NCBI GenBank assembly: GCA_021234155.1
Contig: JAJEKV010000047.1
Span: 8,288,033 to 8,352,032 of the forward strand
Source of the DNA: Isoetes taiwanensis
Taxonomy: Eukaryota > Streptophyta > Lycopodiopsida > Isoetales > Isoetaceae
Reading direction: 5' to 3'
DNA: 64,000 nucleotides
Shown here one piece after another: positions 33,803-45,449 of the stretch (position 1 is the stretch's first letter; each line of letters starts with the position of its first letter). A model generated the notes under the pieces. The model was not told where the DNA came from, made no database searches, and saw nothing but the letters and a program-made list of their open reading frames with translations. Made by a program: the position numbers and the translations under genes.

Positions 33803-36800
33803 GAAAGTGACTTGTCTAATGGAAATTAACATTCTTTTATGGAAGTTATCTTTTTCAGTTTCTAAAGACTTAAGGTTGATATTACAGTCAATGAATGATT
33901 TAGTTGATGAAATTTATGATGTGGTTCTGATATATAATTGTCAATGCTATAACAGTTTTCAAAAATGTTGTTGACCAAATGCCAATACCAAATCAGTGCC
34001 AAAAAAGTGTGAAATCAATGTTCAAGGGTTCAACAATTCTCTTGAGTCTTTTCCAAATCATAATCTAGGTTAGGGCCATCTCCAAAACAGTGTGGAACCA
34101 GTGGCCTGCAGAATATAATTAGGCTTTTAATCAGATAACAACTAGATTTGTTGGAATGATCATAATATCAAAATGGCTTTGACACATGCCTCGTCCATCT
34201 GTTGTCTCTACCTAGCAAATGTGACATCCAACCTCTTTGGCCTTGGAAATTATTACAAGTACTACCTCCACCTCTATAGGCATATGCTCTTGGATGTTTT
34301 ATCAAACCCCTTTTAATAAACCATGCGAGAAAAAGTGTGTCTCCTGCAAACTACAACCACACTCTTGCATACAGGCATCACCATTTTCTATTGGTTGACC
34401 AGGGTTGCCCTTAAGGCCAAATTTGTCTAAGCATAATTTAGAAGGTCGGGCGAATAATAGAGTTGCAAGGTTAGCTATGCTGGCGAATGTTTTCTAGACA
34501 TGAATGCTTTTTATAGAAATCTAGGCGAATCATGGCCAATATTATTTTGCCAAGATTTAAGTGTCTTTATTTTCCAAGTGCAATTTCTGTTGTGGTGAAA
34601 TTTTATTCATCGGCATCTATATTTAATCAAGAACACAAACACATTATAACTATAGTTGCATGATGCAATACCACAACTTAACCTTTGCAAATGAGAACGT
34701 GGCTTATCCTTGTAGATAAAATAAATCTATTAAAAGGGAGGTCTGTAAAAAAATGCTCTCCAGTGCATCCTTAGAAGTATTTGAAACACAATAGCTACAA
34801 AAACAACTCTTAAAATTATCATATGTATCTTGATGGATATAGAGAATAGATTAGGTTATGAAGAAAGCCTGGAATACTAGGCGATTCTTTAAGAAATCTT
34901 CGAGAATGAGGGTAGAGGATAAGGCGAATCCATAGTTATGACGCTTAGTGGATGTGGCGAATTTTCAAGTGGAGTGAGATTGGTTTGTAGAAAAGTTGGC
35001 TAATTTTATTTTTTTCATCTATAACGGGCCCTACTAAACCGTAGCATCAAAATTTCTCGATACCCTTAAAAAATAGCCTTTTGGCGAACTTTCGTCCTTA
35101 AGGGCTACCCTGTGGTTGACTGTCTTAAATCGATTTAACTTGTCTTGTTGCATGGCTTGTCTTTTGACTACATTCTTTTGGCATTTGAGGTCCAGGTACT
35201 GGACTTCTGCCTTGCCTTGCCTTGAATCTACTCCTAATGATCTTTCTCCTCCTCTTGGCCTCCACATACAGAGGCCTCCAGTAGCCAAATGTGGTTGCAA
35301 CCCTTGACTAATATGCAAGATCCATCAATGACCTTAGCCTCCTGCTGTTCATTTCATGCATCATTAGTCCTCTTTCTACCCTCAGTTTCTTCTTTTCTTG
35401 CAAGTGCCCTCAACTTGCTTCCTCCTTTTGCTTTCTCCTCATTGCTTGCTCAACCTTTTTGGACGTTTGACTTTCAACCCTCGACTTTTTAGATGCAATC
35501 CTCTTTTCTTTATCTGCCTCAAAGCCTCACAAAGGCCATCATTGCTAATGTGAGCTCTAAATCTTGTGTTATGCCCCTTTTTCTACCAACTTGTGAACAT
35601 GAGTTTAGCCTTTGTGAGGCAGTGCGATGAAGGAGGTAAAACAGGATTTGTTTCCAATTGAGAGGTCTGACCTTGGGATTACAACGATTGAGGGAGCATT
35701 TTGTTATAGCAGCGTTTTGAAGGGCACTCCTTACATGCCAAAGATCATGCAAGTTGAAAACTTCAAACAATTGTTCTTGGCTAGGACCCTTAGATGGAAT
35801 CCCCTCTTTAGATTGGTCTTCATTTGGCTGCTCTCCATAGGCTGCTTTCATATTTTGCTACGAGAGTCTCTAATGGAATGTCCCATGATAAGCCACATTT
35901 GATATTAGATGGACATGAAAGTAATGTAGAGGTCGAAGTAATTTTAGCTGCCAAGGAGATGGGTAACTACTTTATTGTAATACGCGATCGTACTTCACAC
36001 AAGCTTTAGCCACTAATGTATTTTTCTTTGCACCCTTTGAGCAAGCATTAGAAAATGCTAGGTCAAGCTACATGGTGGTTAAAGATAATGAATGAGCCAA
36101 AAAGGGATGAGATTTTGGGCTCATATCCACTACAAGTAAGATTGTCATCCCACTAGAACAGAACAGAATACATTAAATGTCGATATGTTCAATATGTGGC
36201 ATGGAGATGCTCCTTGCTGACTGTGATGAGCCTATTGAGTTGACCCTCCTGCCAACGCGGGATCTTGTCTAACTTGCACTTGTTCTAGGTTTGATATGTT
36301 TAACCTTGACTACCCCAGATGGTGAGGAATTTAATCTTCATACTCTTTAAGAATCAAGTCCAATAAAACAATATCAGCATTCCAACACGCACATTGCGGA
36401 ACATCCAGATACAACCTAAATAATGTCTCGGTACATATTAATGGGAACCCTTGTTCACAAGATAAGATTACATGCCAAAGACATAAGCATTATAATCCTG
36501 ATTTTCAACTTGTCTTCTAGCCTTAGCCTCATTATCTCCTCGCTCACTGCATGTATTAACTGGAATTAGTCCTTGGTGACTAAGTGGGGATTCAACATTG
36601 CCTCTGCATGCGTGAAACTATCTTGGAAATTTTGGATTAACATGAATATATGCAAAGATCCTGTGTGAGTAAAGTGCAAGACAATGACAATATAATCAAT
36701 TGAAATCCAGTACATAAGCATTGGGAAGCAAAGAGCATAGCCAAAGAGATCAAACCATCATGATGCAGAGCTTTGGGACAACGGGCACCCAAGCCCTTAT

Positions 36801-37320
36801 AGCAGAAAAATGCCCTACAAGCTTACATTTCAAGCTCTGTAGCAGGAGTGGTCAGGTGAACCTCATATGCACATACCCTTATAGACCACATCTGGCACTG
36901 GATGACCTCTTACACTGGAGCTAAAGAGTTGACACAGTATCTTTGCTAGGAGAACTATGCCCGACATCACAGAGGACAAGGATATAGAGAACATAGTATG
37001 TGAATACATCAGAGCAAACCAGGCCGTTGAACCTGGAAGCCCGACCTCGGATGATCCAAGAGATATCAAAATGCCAAGACACAATGATGCACTACCAAAA
37101 GCCATGACATGTGACGTTTATTAGAAGTTGTCCATACGTTCTAACCATGTCATGATAGCTACAACTGATGAAGATCATGATGATAATTCAAACATATAGA
37201 GTAATAGATGCAGTTGGCAATGCAAAGAATTCACATAAAGAGATCTCGATAGGAATACCCATCAATCTCCTCAAATTTTGATATGCAAGACAATGAAAGG
37301 TGCATTTGGAGAAGAAGCTT
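33803..37320. other. gene-free stretch
   Basis: No supported gene. The string GGCGAA recurs about seven times between 34447 and 35095 without fixed spacing. Open frames at 35289-35902 on the plus strand lack domain or splice support. Confidence 0.4.
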
Positions 37321-37339
37321 TCCATGTTGCAGAGATGCA

Positions 37340-37875
37340 CTCATCATATTAAGATACTTTTATGACAGATTCATACTATCAAATATTTGGAACCAATTCT
37401 GCATTCGAAGATGAACAGTTCGAAATTCCAAATAGTGAACCTCCAACAAAGAACAAGGAATTCCTACATATACAGAACCCCTTCAAACACCCTCAAGCCC
37501 AAACACTAATGGTGGAAACTCAAATAGCACTCCGACTTCTACTGATAAAGACGGTGTGCATGAGATCAGTCCTAGATCAGCAGCTTGTATGCAGTCTAGA
37601 GTTGCAGGTAAGCCAGTCTCAAAGAAGAAATCCAGATTGGCTATTGATGAAGATATAACATCAGGAATTAGTGAAATGGCATCATGTTTTGGGGCAGGAG
37701 AAGACAAGAAATTGGAATTCATGAAAGATGAGTCCATGCGAAAAATTCAGCTTGTTAAGGAACTTGAAGAGATGAGATCTTCTCATAATCTATGGCTATC
37801 ATGACTCAAAGTATTTGCCAAGTGACCAAGGATATACTCCTTGAAATTGCAAAACTTTTTGCTTCAAAACAAGGA
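37340..37875 (+). pseudogene. PIF/Harbinger ORF1 remnant (element copy 1)
   Basis: Peptide pieces in shifting frames match the C-terminal half of the ORF1 protein of the element at 40152-45030: MTDSYYQIFGTNSAFEDEQF against MSQAFYETIGTEASFVEEEF; KSRLAIDEDI against RSRVHIDEDI; KKLEFMKDESMRKIQLVKEL against RKLEFMREDSVKKAELIKEL; and MTQSICQVTKDILLEIAKL against MTQSICQMTKDTLLEIAKL. The Myb/SANT-like N-terminal half is missing. ORF1 proteins of this superfamily assist transposase entry and binding. Confidence 0.8.
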
Positions 37876-38226
37876 AATTGAAGGTATGTTTTGTATTTTA
37901 AGCAATGATTTATATCTTTGTTTTTTACCGTCACACGATGTAATGTACTTATCATGCACATCCCATTGGAATGGGAAGCATTCTATTCTTAACTGTTATT
38001 GGCAGATTTTTGTAGTCTGACAGAACAGACTGCCAATAAGTTCACGACCACTTATAAACCATATTTTGCCCTTTCCATACCATTAGATTTCCATGACATG
38101 ACATAAATGGATTTTGTCTCAAGATTCCCTTCTATAATTTCCTTGTACCATTAGACAGTGCCCTCCCATAAATAAACCCCTCGATTATTGTGCCAGTATC
38201 AATTCAGTATTTCTACGTTTGATCAG

Positions 38227-38470
38227 ATGGCCAGGCCGAAAGTGTTGTGCTTGTTAGAAGGCGCTTCAGATTCCGGTGCTACCCATCTCCAAGCTCTTCT
38301 TCAGATTCAGAAATGTCGGAGACCAACGTGAACTCTTCATGCACGGTAGAACAGAATGATCTTTCTGTTCTTACCAGAAAGTGTATGTGGAGTTCATCTT
38401 TGTGAAGATCTCGGGCCATCGGGTGATCATAGAGATAAAAACTCTGGATACAAGCTGTGTTGCATACTGA
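38227..38470 (+). pseudogene. third short reading segment of Harbinger element, copy 1
   Basis: This corresponds to 42007-42374 in the second copy. Frame-shifted halves read RRRFRFRCYPSPSSSS, then SSCTVEQNDLSVL, and QKVYVEFIFVKISGH with EIKTLDTSCVAY. The counterpart segments are RERFRFRHRLPSPSSSS, SACTVEENEVSIL and QKVHVEFTFVKVSGQ with EIRTPTNSCVAC. About 100 bp present in copy 2 are missing here. Confidence 0.55.
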
Positions 38471-39227
38471 AGCTGCCCACTTTTTTTTATTTTCTTAGTT
38501 TTCTTTAGTTTTCCAGTCAAGCTTTTTGTATCTTCTGTATCTCCAGCTCATGAGGATGTTGGATTTTTTGTATCTTCTTTCTTGTAAAAGGACAGCATTC
38601 ATGCTGATGTAAATGTATCTTGATGTTATGAAATGCAAAAGAATTTCTACTTTTGCAAGACTTTGTAACTTTTTTTTTGTTACTAACACGGTCTACAACA
38701 GGGATAGATATTCGTGATGCTGATACCCAAAGTTTTCAACCTCAAGCAAGCAAAGGGTTGCAGAGAACACTTAATTCTTTAAGTAGTGGAATTTACTTAG
38801 TCTTTAGGTTTTGGTATTTCATTTGCAGGTTATTCCATTCAAGAGCACTACATTTGAGTGCATTCATGATTTGTAAAAGCATATTTTAATAAATACAATT
38901 CTTCTTTAGTTCATATGACATCTGATGTCTTGAGTTTTCTTTTGGTTTTTCCGTGAGCGAGGTGTGTAATAATAAAGTTAATATACAAAGTGTTAATATA
39001 CTCGCAGAAAAGTGTGCACAAACAAAGTAAGCGTCGTAATCTGTAAACAAACGAAGTAAGCAGCAAAACAAGTTCATTATCCTCAGATTTCTTTTCAATA
39101 TAACTGCTGCAATACAACTTTGTCTACAATAGGGACTCACATGAAAGAACATAACTTTCTTAAGATTCATTTCTCCAGATTCTGGAGGAGGATGTGTCTG
39201 GTCTGATCTCCCTCCTTTTTCAATTTC

Positions 39228-39545
39228 CTATTCATATCTCCTTCCAACATGTAGAGAAGATTCACCATGGGCTAGGAAATAAACAACTATAGCTACAGCC
39301 CTTCTTGGCTCAATGGGAGCCCTCACTTTATTACCCAGTTTTGCAAAATATGGGGCTAGAAGACCTACCAGTTTTTCGAATGAGGATCTTGACATCCTGT
39401 AACAATGTCTCCACATATCATCTTCATAAGAGGGCAAGCAATTTCAGGCATGGTTGTCAATGCTATCCCACTGTATGGTTTGTCTCAGTGCAACCCAAAA
39501 TCTTCTTGAAGGCCTCTTCAGTTTGGCGAACCCCAATAGAATCAA
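39228..39545 (-). pseudogene. PIF/Harbinger transposase N-terminal fragment (copy 1)
   Basis: MPSYEDDMWRHCYRMSRSSF, then FEKLVGLLAPYFAKLGNKVR and IEPRRAVAIVVYFLAHGESS, align with the transposase at 44119-44883. The catalytic DDE part is absent; the fragment stops after HVGRRYE. The gap 38471-39227 between it and the ORF1 side suggests a large internal deletion. Confidence 0.85.
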
Positions 39546-39830
39546 GATAAATTGACAGCAAGTCACGAGTCGACTACTTTCTATAAATTCGTTCTCCATA
39601 GCTAAGTCCAAGAGCTCCGCATTGTCATCTGAAGCTATGAGGTTTAGGCAAAGCTACCGGATCCATACCAAAATTTTCTTGAAGCCGGATTGTAATAGAG
39701 ATTTGGGAAAAATGAAAGAAACAAAGCCAATTGATGGTTCAAAGATTGCTGTGCCAACAGATATTGAATTCCGGCAGGCCGGAAGATTTTTGGCGCTCTC
39801 TGTTTCTGGTTCTTCAGCAAATTAACCGTT

Positions 39831-39940
39831 GTTAAGGCCCGAGAGACAATATGTTCTCGAGATCGAGAGGAGCTATACGTACAAAAATTATCTCTCGCCG
39901 TATATGGCGAGATAAAAAATTCTCAAACATGTGGGAAACT

Positions 39941-40026
<86 letters not shown>

Positions 40027-40148
40027 GTTGGCCACATGGGGGTTGAGAGATGATTTGAGAGATGGGGAGAGATGGGAGATGGCGAGAGATGAAGGGAGAG
40101 TAAAAAATTTGGCTCTCCCTTTGAGAGATAAAATGCCCCTAACTATTG
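39831..40148 (+). repeat. GA-microsatellite element with palindromic head, copy L
   Basis: The element begins TTAAGGCCCGAGAGACAATA and carries an imperfect palindrome (TCTCGCCGTATATGGCGAGA) around 39891, then AAACATGTGGGAAACTTGTG and a (GA)n run at about 39942-40022. It ends before the TTA at 40149. A homologous copy in the same orientation begins at 45031. Confidence 0.7.
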
Positions 40149-40478
40149 TTAGGGGCGTTCCCATTAACTCTCTCGGCTGTTTTATGGTTAGGGGCATAAC
40201 GGCCGGTTTTTGAGTTTTGGCGCCCGAAAACTCTCCCGGAAATCGAGCCACCAATTCCGACCCCTCCAAGAAATGATCCCCTGTTCTTTGATCTGCCCGC
40301 GCACCTCCTGCTCCAATTCCGCATTAGGGTGTCGAGATCGGCCTTGCAATCCAAATTCCTCAAGCATTTGCATTGAGATTTCCGGTCTCAGGTTTGGAAT
40401 CCTTCTTGTGAATTTCTGATTTAAATTTTGTTCAATAAGTAATTTACTGTCAGATTATGTTACAGCAGACTCTGAATC

Positions 40479-41649
40479 ATGACTAGAGCTACTAGATCTG
40501 CTCTTCCAGCAACCGCGAAACCGTTTGTGCCCCCTAGAACCGAGAAATTGCCTTCTAAGAGGCCAAAGAAGATGACTGGTCAAATTCCTGAGTCTGATGC
40601 ATTGCAGATCAGCTCTCAGCCTGAAGGTGCAAAGGATTGCAATCCAAGGAAGCAGAAAAGGGCTGTCGTTCCAAATCCTGGTGAGTCGATGCCCCCTGAT
40701 AATTCTTTGGCCTTGATTGTTCATGGAAGTGATGCTGATGCCATTGAAAGCAAGAAAAGAAAGCGTCCTGTTGATTGGTCTGACAATGCAATTGGCACAA
40801 TGCTTTCCTTGATGAAAGAATATAAAGTGCATAATAATGGAAACATTAATCTATCCGCCAGTCAGTGGAGAGAGATCATGATAAAACTTCGACATTCAGT
40901 TGAGGGCTTAGAAGATATAAGGCAGTTGAGAAACAAATGGGATAAATTGCAGATTAAATTTAGGGATGAAAAAGAAGCTTCGAGAGAGGACCGAGCGAGA
41001 ACCTTCGAAATGGCCATGGTTTGAAGTCATGGAAGATTTAAAAGCACCTATGGACTAATGAGAGAGACATATCTTTTGGTCCCAGGCATTTCAAGAAGGC
41101 GATATGTTCACAAATGAATTTATGTCTCAAGCATTCTATGAGACAATTGGCACTGAAGCTTCCTTTGTTGAAGAGGAATTTGTAAATGTTGAGAATGTGA
41201 ATGTTGAGAACAATGGAGGTGTTCCTGCCAGTCCATACAGTCCAAATGGGAATGGCAGTAAAGACAATACTAGTGCTCAGAAAGAGACTCCAAGTGGTCG
41301 CAATATTTACGATACAAGCCCAAGATCTGGCCGCTTGCAATAAACCAGAGTTTATGGGAAGCCAACAACCAAAAGAAGATCTCGAGTTCATATAGATGAA
41401 GATATTGCAGCAGAGGCATATCTAAAATGGCAAAACAGTTTTTGGGAAAATGAAGCAAGAAAATTGGAGTTCATGAGGGAGGATTCTGTGAAGAAAGCAG
41501 AATTGATCAAAGAATTAGAGACAATGAGATCAGCCAACAACTTGAAAATTGCTGAATCAATGGCCACTATGACACAAAGCATTTGTCAGATGACAAAAGA
41601 TACCCTCCTGGAGATTGCCAAGCTTGCTTCATCGAAATCAAGTTCCTAA
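40479..41649 (+). pseudogene. PIF/Harbinger ORF1, Myb/SANT-like protein, disrupted
   Basis: The first frame (40479-41024) holds a basic N-terminus, then a trihelix/Myb-like domain: VDWSDNAIGTMLSLMKEYKV, NINLSASQWREIMIKL, LRNKWDKLQIKFRDEKE. The family continuation KWPWFEVMEDLKAPMD is found one frame over at about 41000-41050, so there is a frameshift near 41000. A second stretch (41104-41343) ends at a stop after RSGRLQ. The C-terminal coiled part EARKLEFMREDSVKKAELIK and TQSICQMTKDTLLEIAKLA resumes in the same general order to 41649. Such proteins bind element ends or carry the transposase into the nucleus. This copy should be inactive. Confidence 0.8.
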
Positions 41650-42006
41650 ATTGAGGAAATTCACATCTCAATTCTATACTCTGTTTTTCAGTTATTACGT
41701 AATACTGCATTACGATAATTACATTATTTTGAGATTCTAAGTTGATGTCACATGTTTGTCTCATATTGTCTCATGTGATGTAATGGTTAGGTCATTTTCA
41801 ATTCTTTAAGAATTTTTCTATTTGCAAACTGAAGTCGTCTGACATAACAGTCTGCTTGGTATTGGTCTGGTAGTATTGGTCTTATTATTCCAATATATGA
41901 TTTCGGACCATTATAGATTACGTCCATTGTACCATCAGCCAACAATACATAAATGCGTCTTCGTTTAGTGTGCCAAACATTATTTCTTCCTTTTTCTATT
42001 GAGGAG

Positions 42007-42374
42007 ATGGCGAGGGCGAAAACAGTAGTGCGGGAGCGCTTCAGATTCCGCCATCGTTTGCCATCTCCAAGCTCCTCAAGCTCCTCAAGCTCTGCAGCCA
42101 TGTCTGTCGGTTCCTCAAACTCTGCATGCACGGTAGAGGAGAATGAAGTTTCCATACTTCAAACAAGGAAGATCCACAATTCCATTCTTGCACAAGCTTT
42201 TTGTGCGATGTCACGGATATGGGGACCGTAAGAATAGAGGAAGAGTTGTTCCAGTGGGCTATGAATGCACCTGTGCGACAGAAGGTGCATGTGGAGTTCA
42301 CGTTTGTCAAGGTTTCTGGTCAGTGGGTGCTCATGGAGATCAGAACTCCGACAAACAGTTGTGTAGCTTGTTGA
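42007..42374 (+). other. third short reading segment of Harbinger element, copy 2
   Basis: From an ATG at 42007 the frame reads MARAKTVVRERFRFRHRLPS, a serine tract and NSACTVEENEVSIL. A second part in another frame reads MGTVRIEEELFQWAMNAPVR, then QKVHVEFTFVKVSGQWVLME and ends TNSCVAC at 42374. Both parts are conserved at protein level in the older copy at 38227-38470, with mainly conservative changes. The frame difference is present in both copies, so an unrecognised intron is possible, as is shared decay. No domain is recognised. Superfamily members usually carry two genes only. Confidence 0.45.
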
Positions 42375-43616
42375 AGACGCCCTGCTATGTTTTTTTTTGG
42401 TTGCTGGCGACTGTAAACCCATGCAGAGGAAGATGATCCTTCCTTTTTTTTGTTTTTTTGTACTTATGTTGTTTTAAGGCGACCGCATTTCGGATTCTCT
42501 CTACTCTCGACTAAAGATATCCTCTAATATAACCTCCCTGTAGAAACATCTTGGCTTTCTTCACTCTGCTAATCCTGTGCTTTTTTGGTAGCACACCTTT
42601 TGTATATTACGGCACTTACATAAATCAAAGTAATTTAAGTACAATGTTCTCTTGGTTTTAGTTTTATTTTTTAGTACTATTGAGTTGTTTTACGGTTTTG
42701 TTCACAGATTGTCTTGCAAGTCATTTTCTTGCACTCTTTTAACGGTTTGACAGGGATGCTTGAGTTTCAGCAATGTTGCTTTACATTTGTAACAGAAAAG
42801 CAAGTAACGGAACAGCAAATGTTACTTTAGGTTTGATAATCAAGTTTCTGTAAAAGCCAGAAACAGAAACTGTACTTTTGAGTTCATTTAGTACAAAGTT
42901 CACTACTTGTGAAATTGTTTGTGCACAGATTTAAGTTTGTAGTTGTGTTATTAACAGGGATCTTTAAGTTTGTCCAACTCAATGCTTTCTGAACATAACA
43001 TGGAAATAGAACTCTAAATAGACATAACTGTTTCACAAAATGAGTTCACAAACAAAGTATTGTGTGTTTAAGTTTGCATCATTTGCTGAATGTTATGTAT
43101 TCTGAATAGTAGCAAATGTTACTTTAGGTTTTACGTAAAAAGCAAGAAACGAAATGAGAAAAATACACATTTCAATGCCACAAAGCACATTGCTTAATTC
43201 ACAATCCACAATTCACAAAACACAATTCACAATACACAATATGTCCAACTCAATTGTATCTGCACATGGAAATAGAACTCTACATAACTATTCAAGTTTG
43301 CATCATTTGCTGAAAAGAGCAATTATTGTCTTGCTGTTACACAGCAGAAACTGAGAACCAAAAAAATTTAGAATTATGTACCAAGAGTTCAGTACCAAGA
43401 ATTATGTAACAATAATTTGGCAGCATTCAATCTCCATTCACTTGTTCCAAATTCAGAATATGACATGTCTAATTTGATCCCCTTCTTTCTTCATCCTTTT
43501 GTTCATTACCTGTCTCATAATATTCAATTTCGGGAATATCGGGTTGCAATGGCAAGTAATCCAAATTGAAGATCCCGCATATGATACGAAATTCCACAAG
43601 ACACAAGTAGCATGGA

Positions 43617-44883
43617 TTATTTTTGGTCTGCTCTACCAACATGGATAGGCAATGCCTTTAAAATTCTGAATTTTTCCTTAACGATACCAAAACCATTTTC
43701 TACACAAACTCTACCTCTGCAAATCCTTTTTATTAAATCGCCATAGGCTCCCTTTCCATCGGGGAATACTTTAATCGAAATCTTGAGAGGGATATCTTTG
43801 AATCCCCAAGCGAAGATTTGTGGAATTGTACAGACCACCTCGATCGTCATTTGACCACGACTAATCTTTTTACCTGTCATCCGAATAGTAGGCTCTTGCA
43901 TTATCTGTTTTGGCACCAACCTCTTGTACAACAAACTTTTCTTAAATTGATTTGCATCATGCCTGAGAACCAGTCCTATTCACACAAACATTAATAAAAA
44001 TTCTTTGGTGAGTAACCACACCTTGCATAAAGCGGGAATGTCTTTTGTGCACGGAATAATAGTCATCACCCTTGTCTTTGCTCCATGGTTTTCTCAGTAC
44101 AAATATATATGAGATCCATCAACAGCTCCAAATATATTTGGTATACATTGCATCTTCAAAATCTTTGTTTATGTCCAACAATCTTTGACCTGTTGGTAAA
44201 GCAATGAACCTCTTGTAAAGCATAGTCTTGGATGCCAAGACAAGAGTTATTTTTTTCGTGTATTTCTGCACAGTAGCTTTACCTACATAAAATCTTTGAC
44301 CTACATGCAAGGGTTTCTCGCCATGTGCTAAAAAATAAAGCACCATGGCCACTGCTTTCCTGGGATCAACAGGCAGTCTGACCTTCATTCCAGGCCTGAT
44401 TAAGTAAGGCACAATCAGTCGAACTAAATTCTCAAGTGCAGACCTCTTCATCCGATAGAACTGGTGCCACATATCGTCCTCAAAAGAGGGGAGGCAATTC
44501 CAAGCGTGATTATCAATGTTGTCCCACTGTGTTGTCTGCCTTGGACATACCCAAAATCTTCGGGGAGGCCTCCTTAATCTCGAACAAGCTGCTAGGAAGA
44601 GTGTGGATGCTGCACACATGTGATGAATATTATCTTCAACCTCTGCATTCTGCTCTAAAATATCCATTGACCCTTCTCGGTCATTCTCCTGTATCAAATG
44701 TAGACAATAGCTTTGGAAAGCCAAGCCGAGTTGAATAGCCCTCAAAAGCATGGCAATCATGCCCAAAATGACCGGATCCATCAAATAATGCAAATCCGGG
44801 CCGAGAAGTCTGATTGTAGAGCTGAGATTGAACAAAAATGGCTCTTGAACACAAAAAATGGGACAATAGAAACTGGAAAACAA
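43617..44883 (-). pseudogene. PIF/Harbinger DDE transposase, disrupted
   Basis: On the minus strand the N-terminal part is open from 44883 (RRFWVCPRQTTQWDNIDNHA, LPSFEDDMWHQFYRMKRSAL, VLYFLAHGEKPLHVGQRFYV). A frameshift near 44140 precedes IPNIFGAVDGSHIYL, which holds the first catalytic Asp. The second catalytic block reads FINVCVNRTGS and, after another frameshift near 43958, HDANQFKKSLL; the usual Asp before V-x-V is Asn here. The last block is GRVCVENGFGIVKEKFRILK, with the catalytic Glu. Two frameshifts and the Asp-to-Asn change make it inactive. It shares N-terminal identity with the fragment at 39228-39545. Confidence 0.88.
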
Positions 44884-45030
44884 TGATATGGGATATTTCG
44901 ATACTCACCAGGAGGCGAAATCTTGCCTGTGGGATAATTCGAGCTTGCAGATGGCGCCAATGAAGAGGCGGGAAGAAAAATCCCGGTGGACTCCCTCCCT
45001 TTCCGGTGGATCTCCCTCCTAACGGGCCTG

Positions 45031-45270
<240 letters not shown>

Positions 45271-45449
45271 GAGAGAGATGAAATAAAATGAAATTTGATT
45301 ATACGTCTGTGAGACCGCCAGGTTTATAAGACGTTCAACTTGTACATTCAAGATTATAAAATAAATAATCTAATGCATCCTCTGATAGTAATGCATTAGT
45401 CTCTCCTATCTCTAACTCATCTACTTTTAAGATTCTTAAAACATCATCC

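Larger units (their letters stand above)
40152..45030. mobile_element. PIF/Harbinger element, copy 2 (decayed)
   Basis: The 4.9-kb block carries the two proteins of the superfamily: a Myb/SANT-like ORF1 on the plus strand and a DDE transposase on the minus strand, convergent. TTA stands at both edges (40149-40151 and 45031-45033). Candidate ends are GGGGCGTTCCC on the left and, inverted from the right, CAGGCCCGTTAGG; the match is short, so exact ends are tentative. A third short conserved segment lies between the two genes. Confidence 0.75.

Noticed and set aside
39851-40269. Open frames of Arg-Glu or Leu-Ser repeats across the GA run
   Set aside because: Microsatellite artefact on both strands.
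42143-42436. Cys-rich frame over the third Harbinger segment
   Set aside because: Not conserved in the second copy, whereas the other frame (QKVHVEFTFVK) is.
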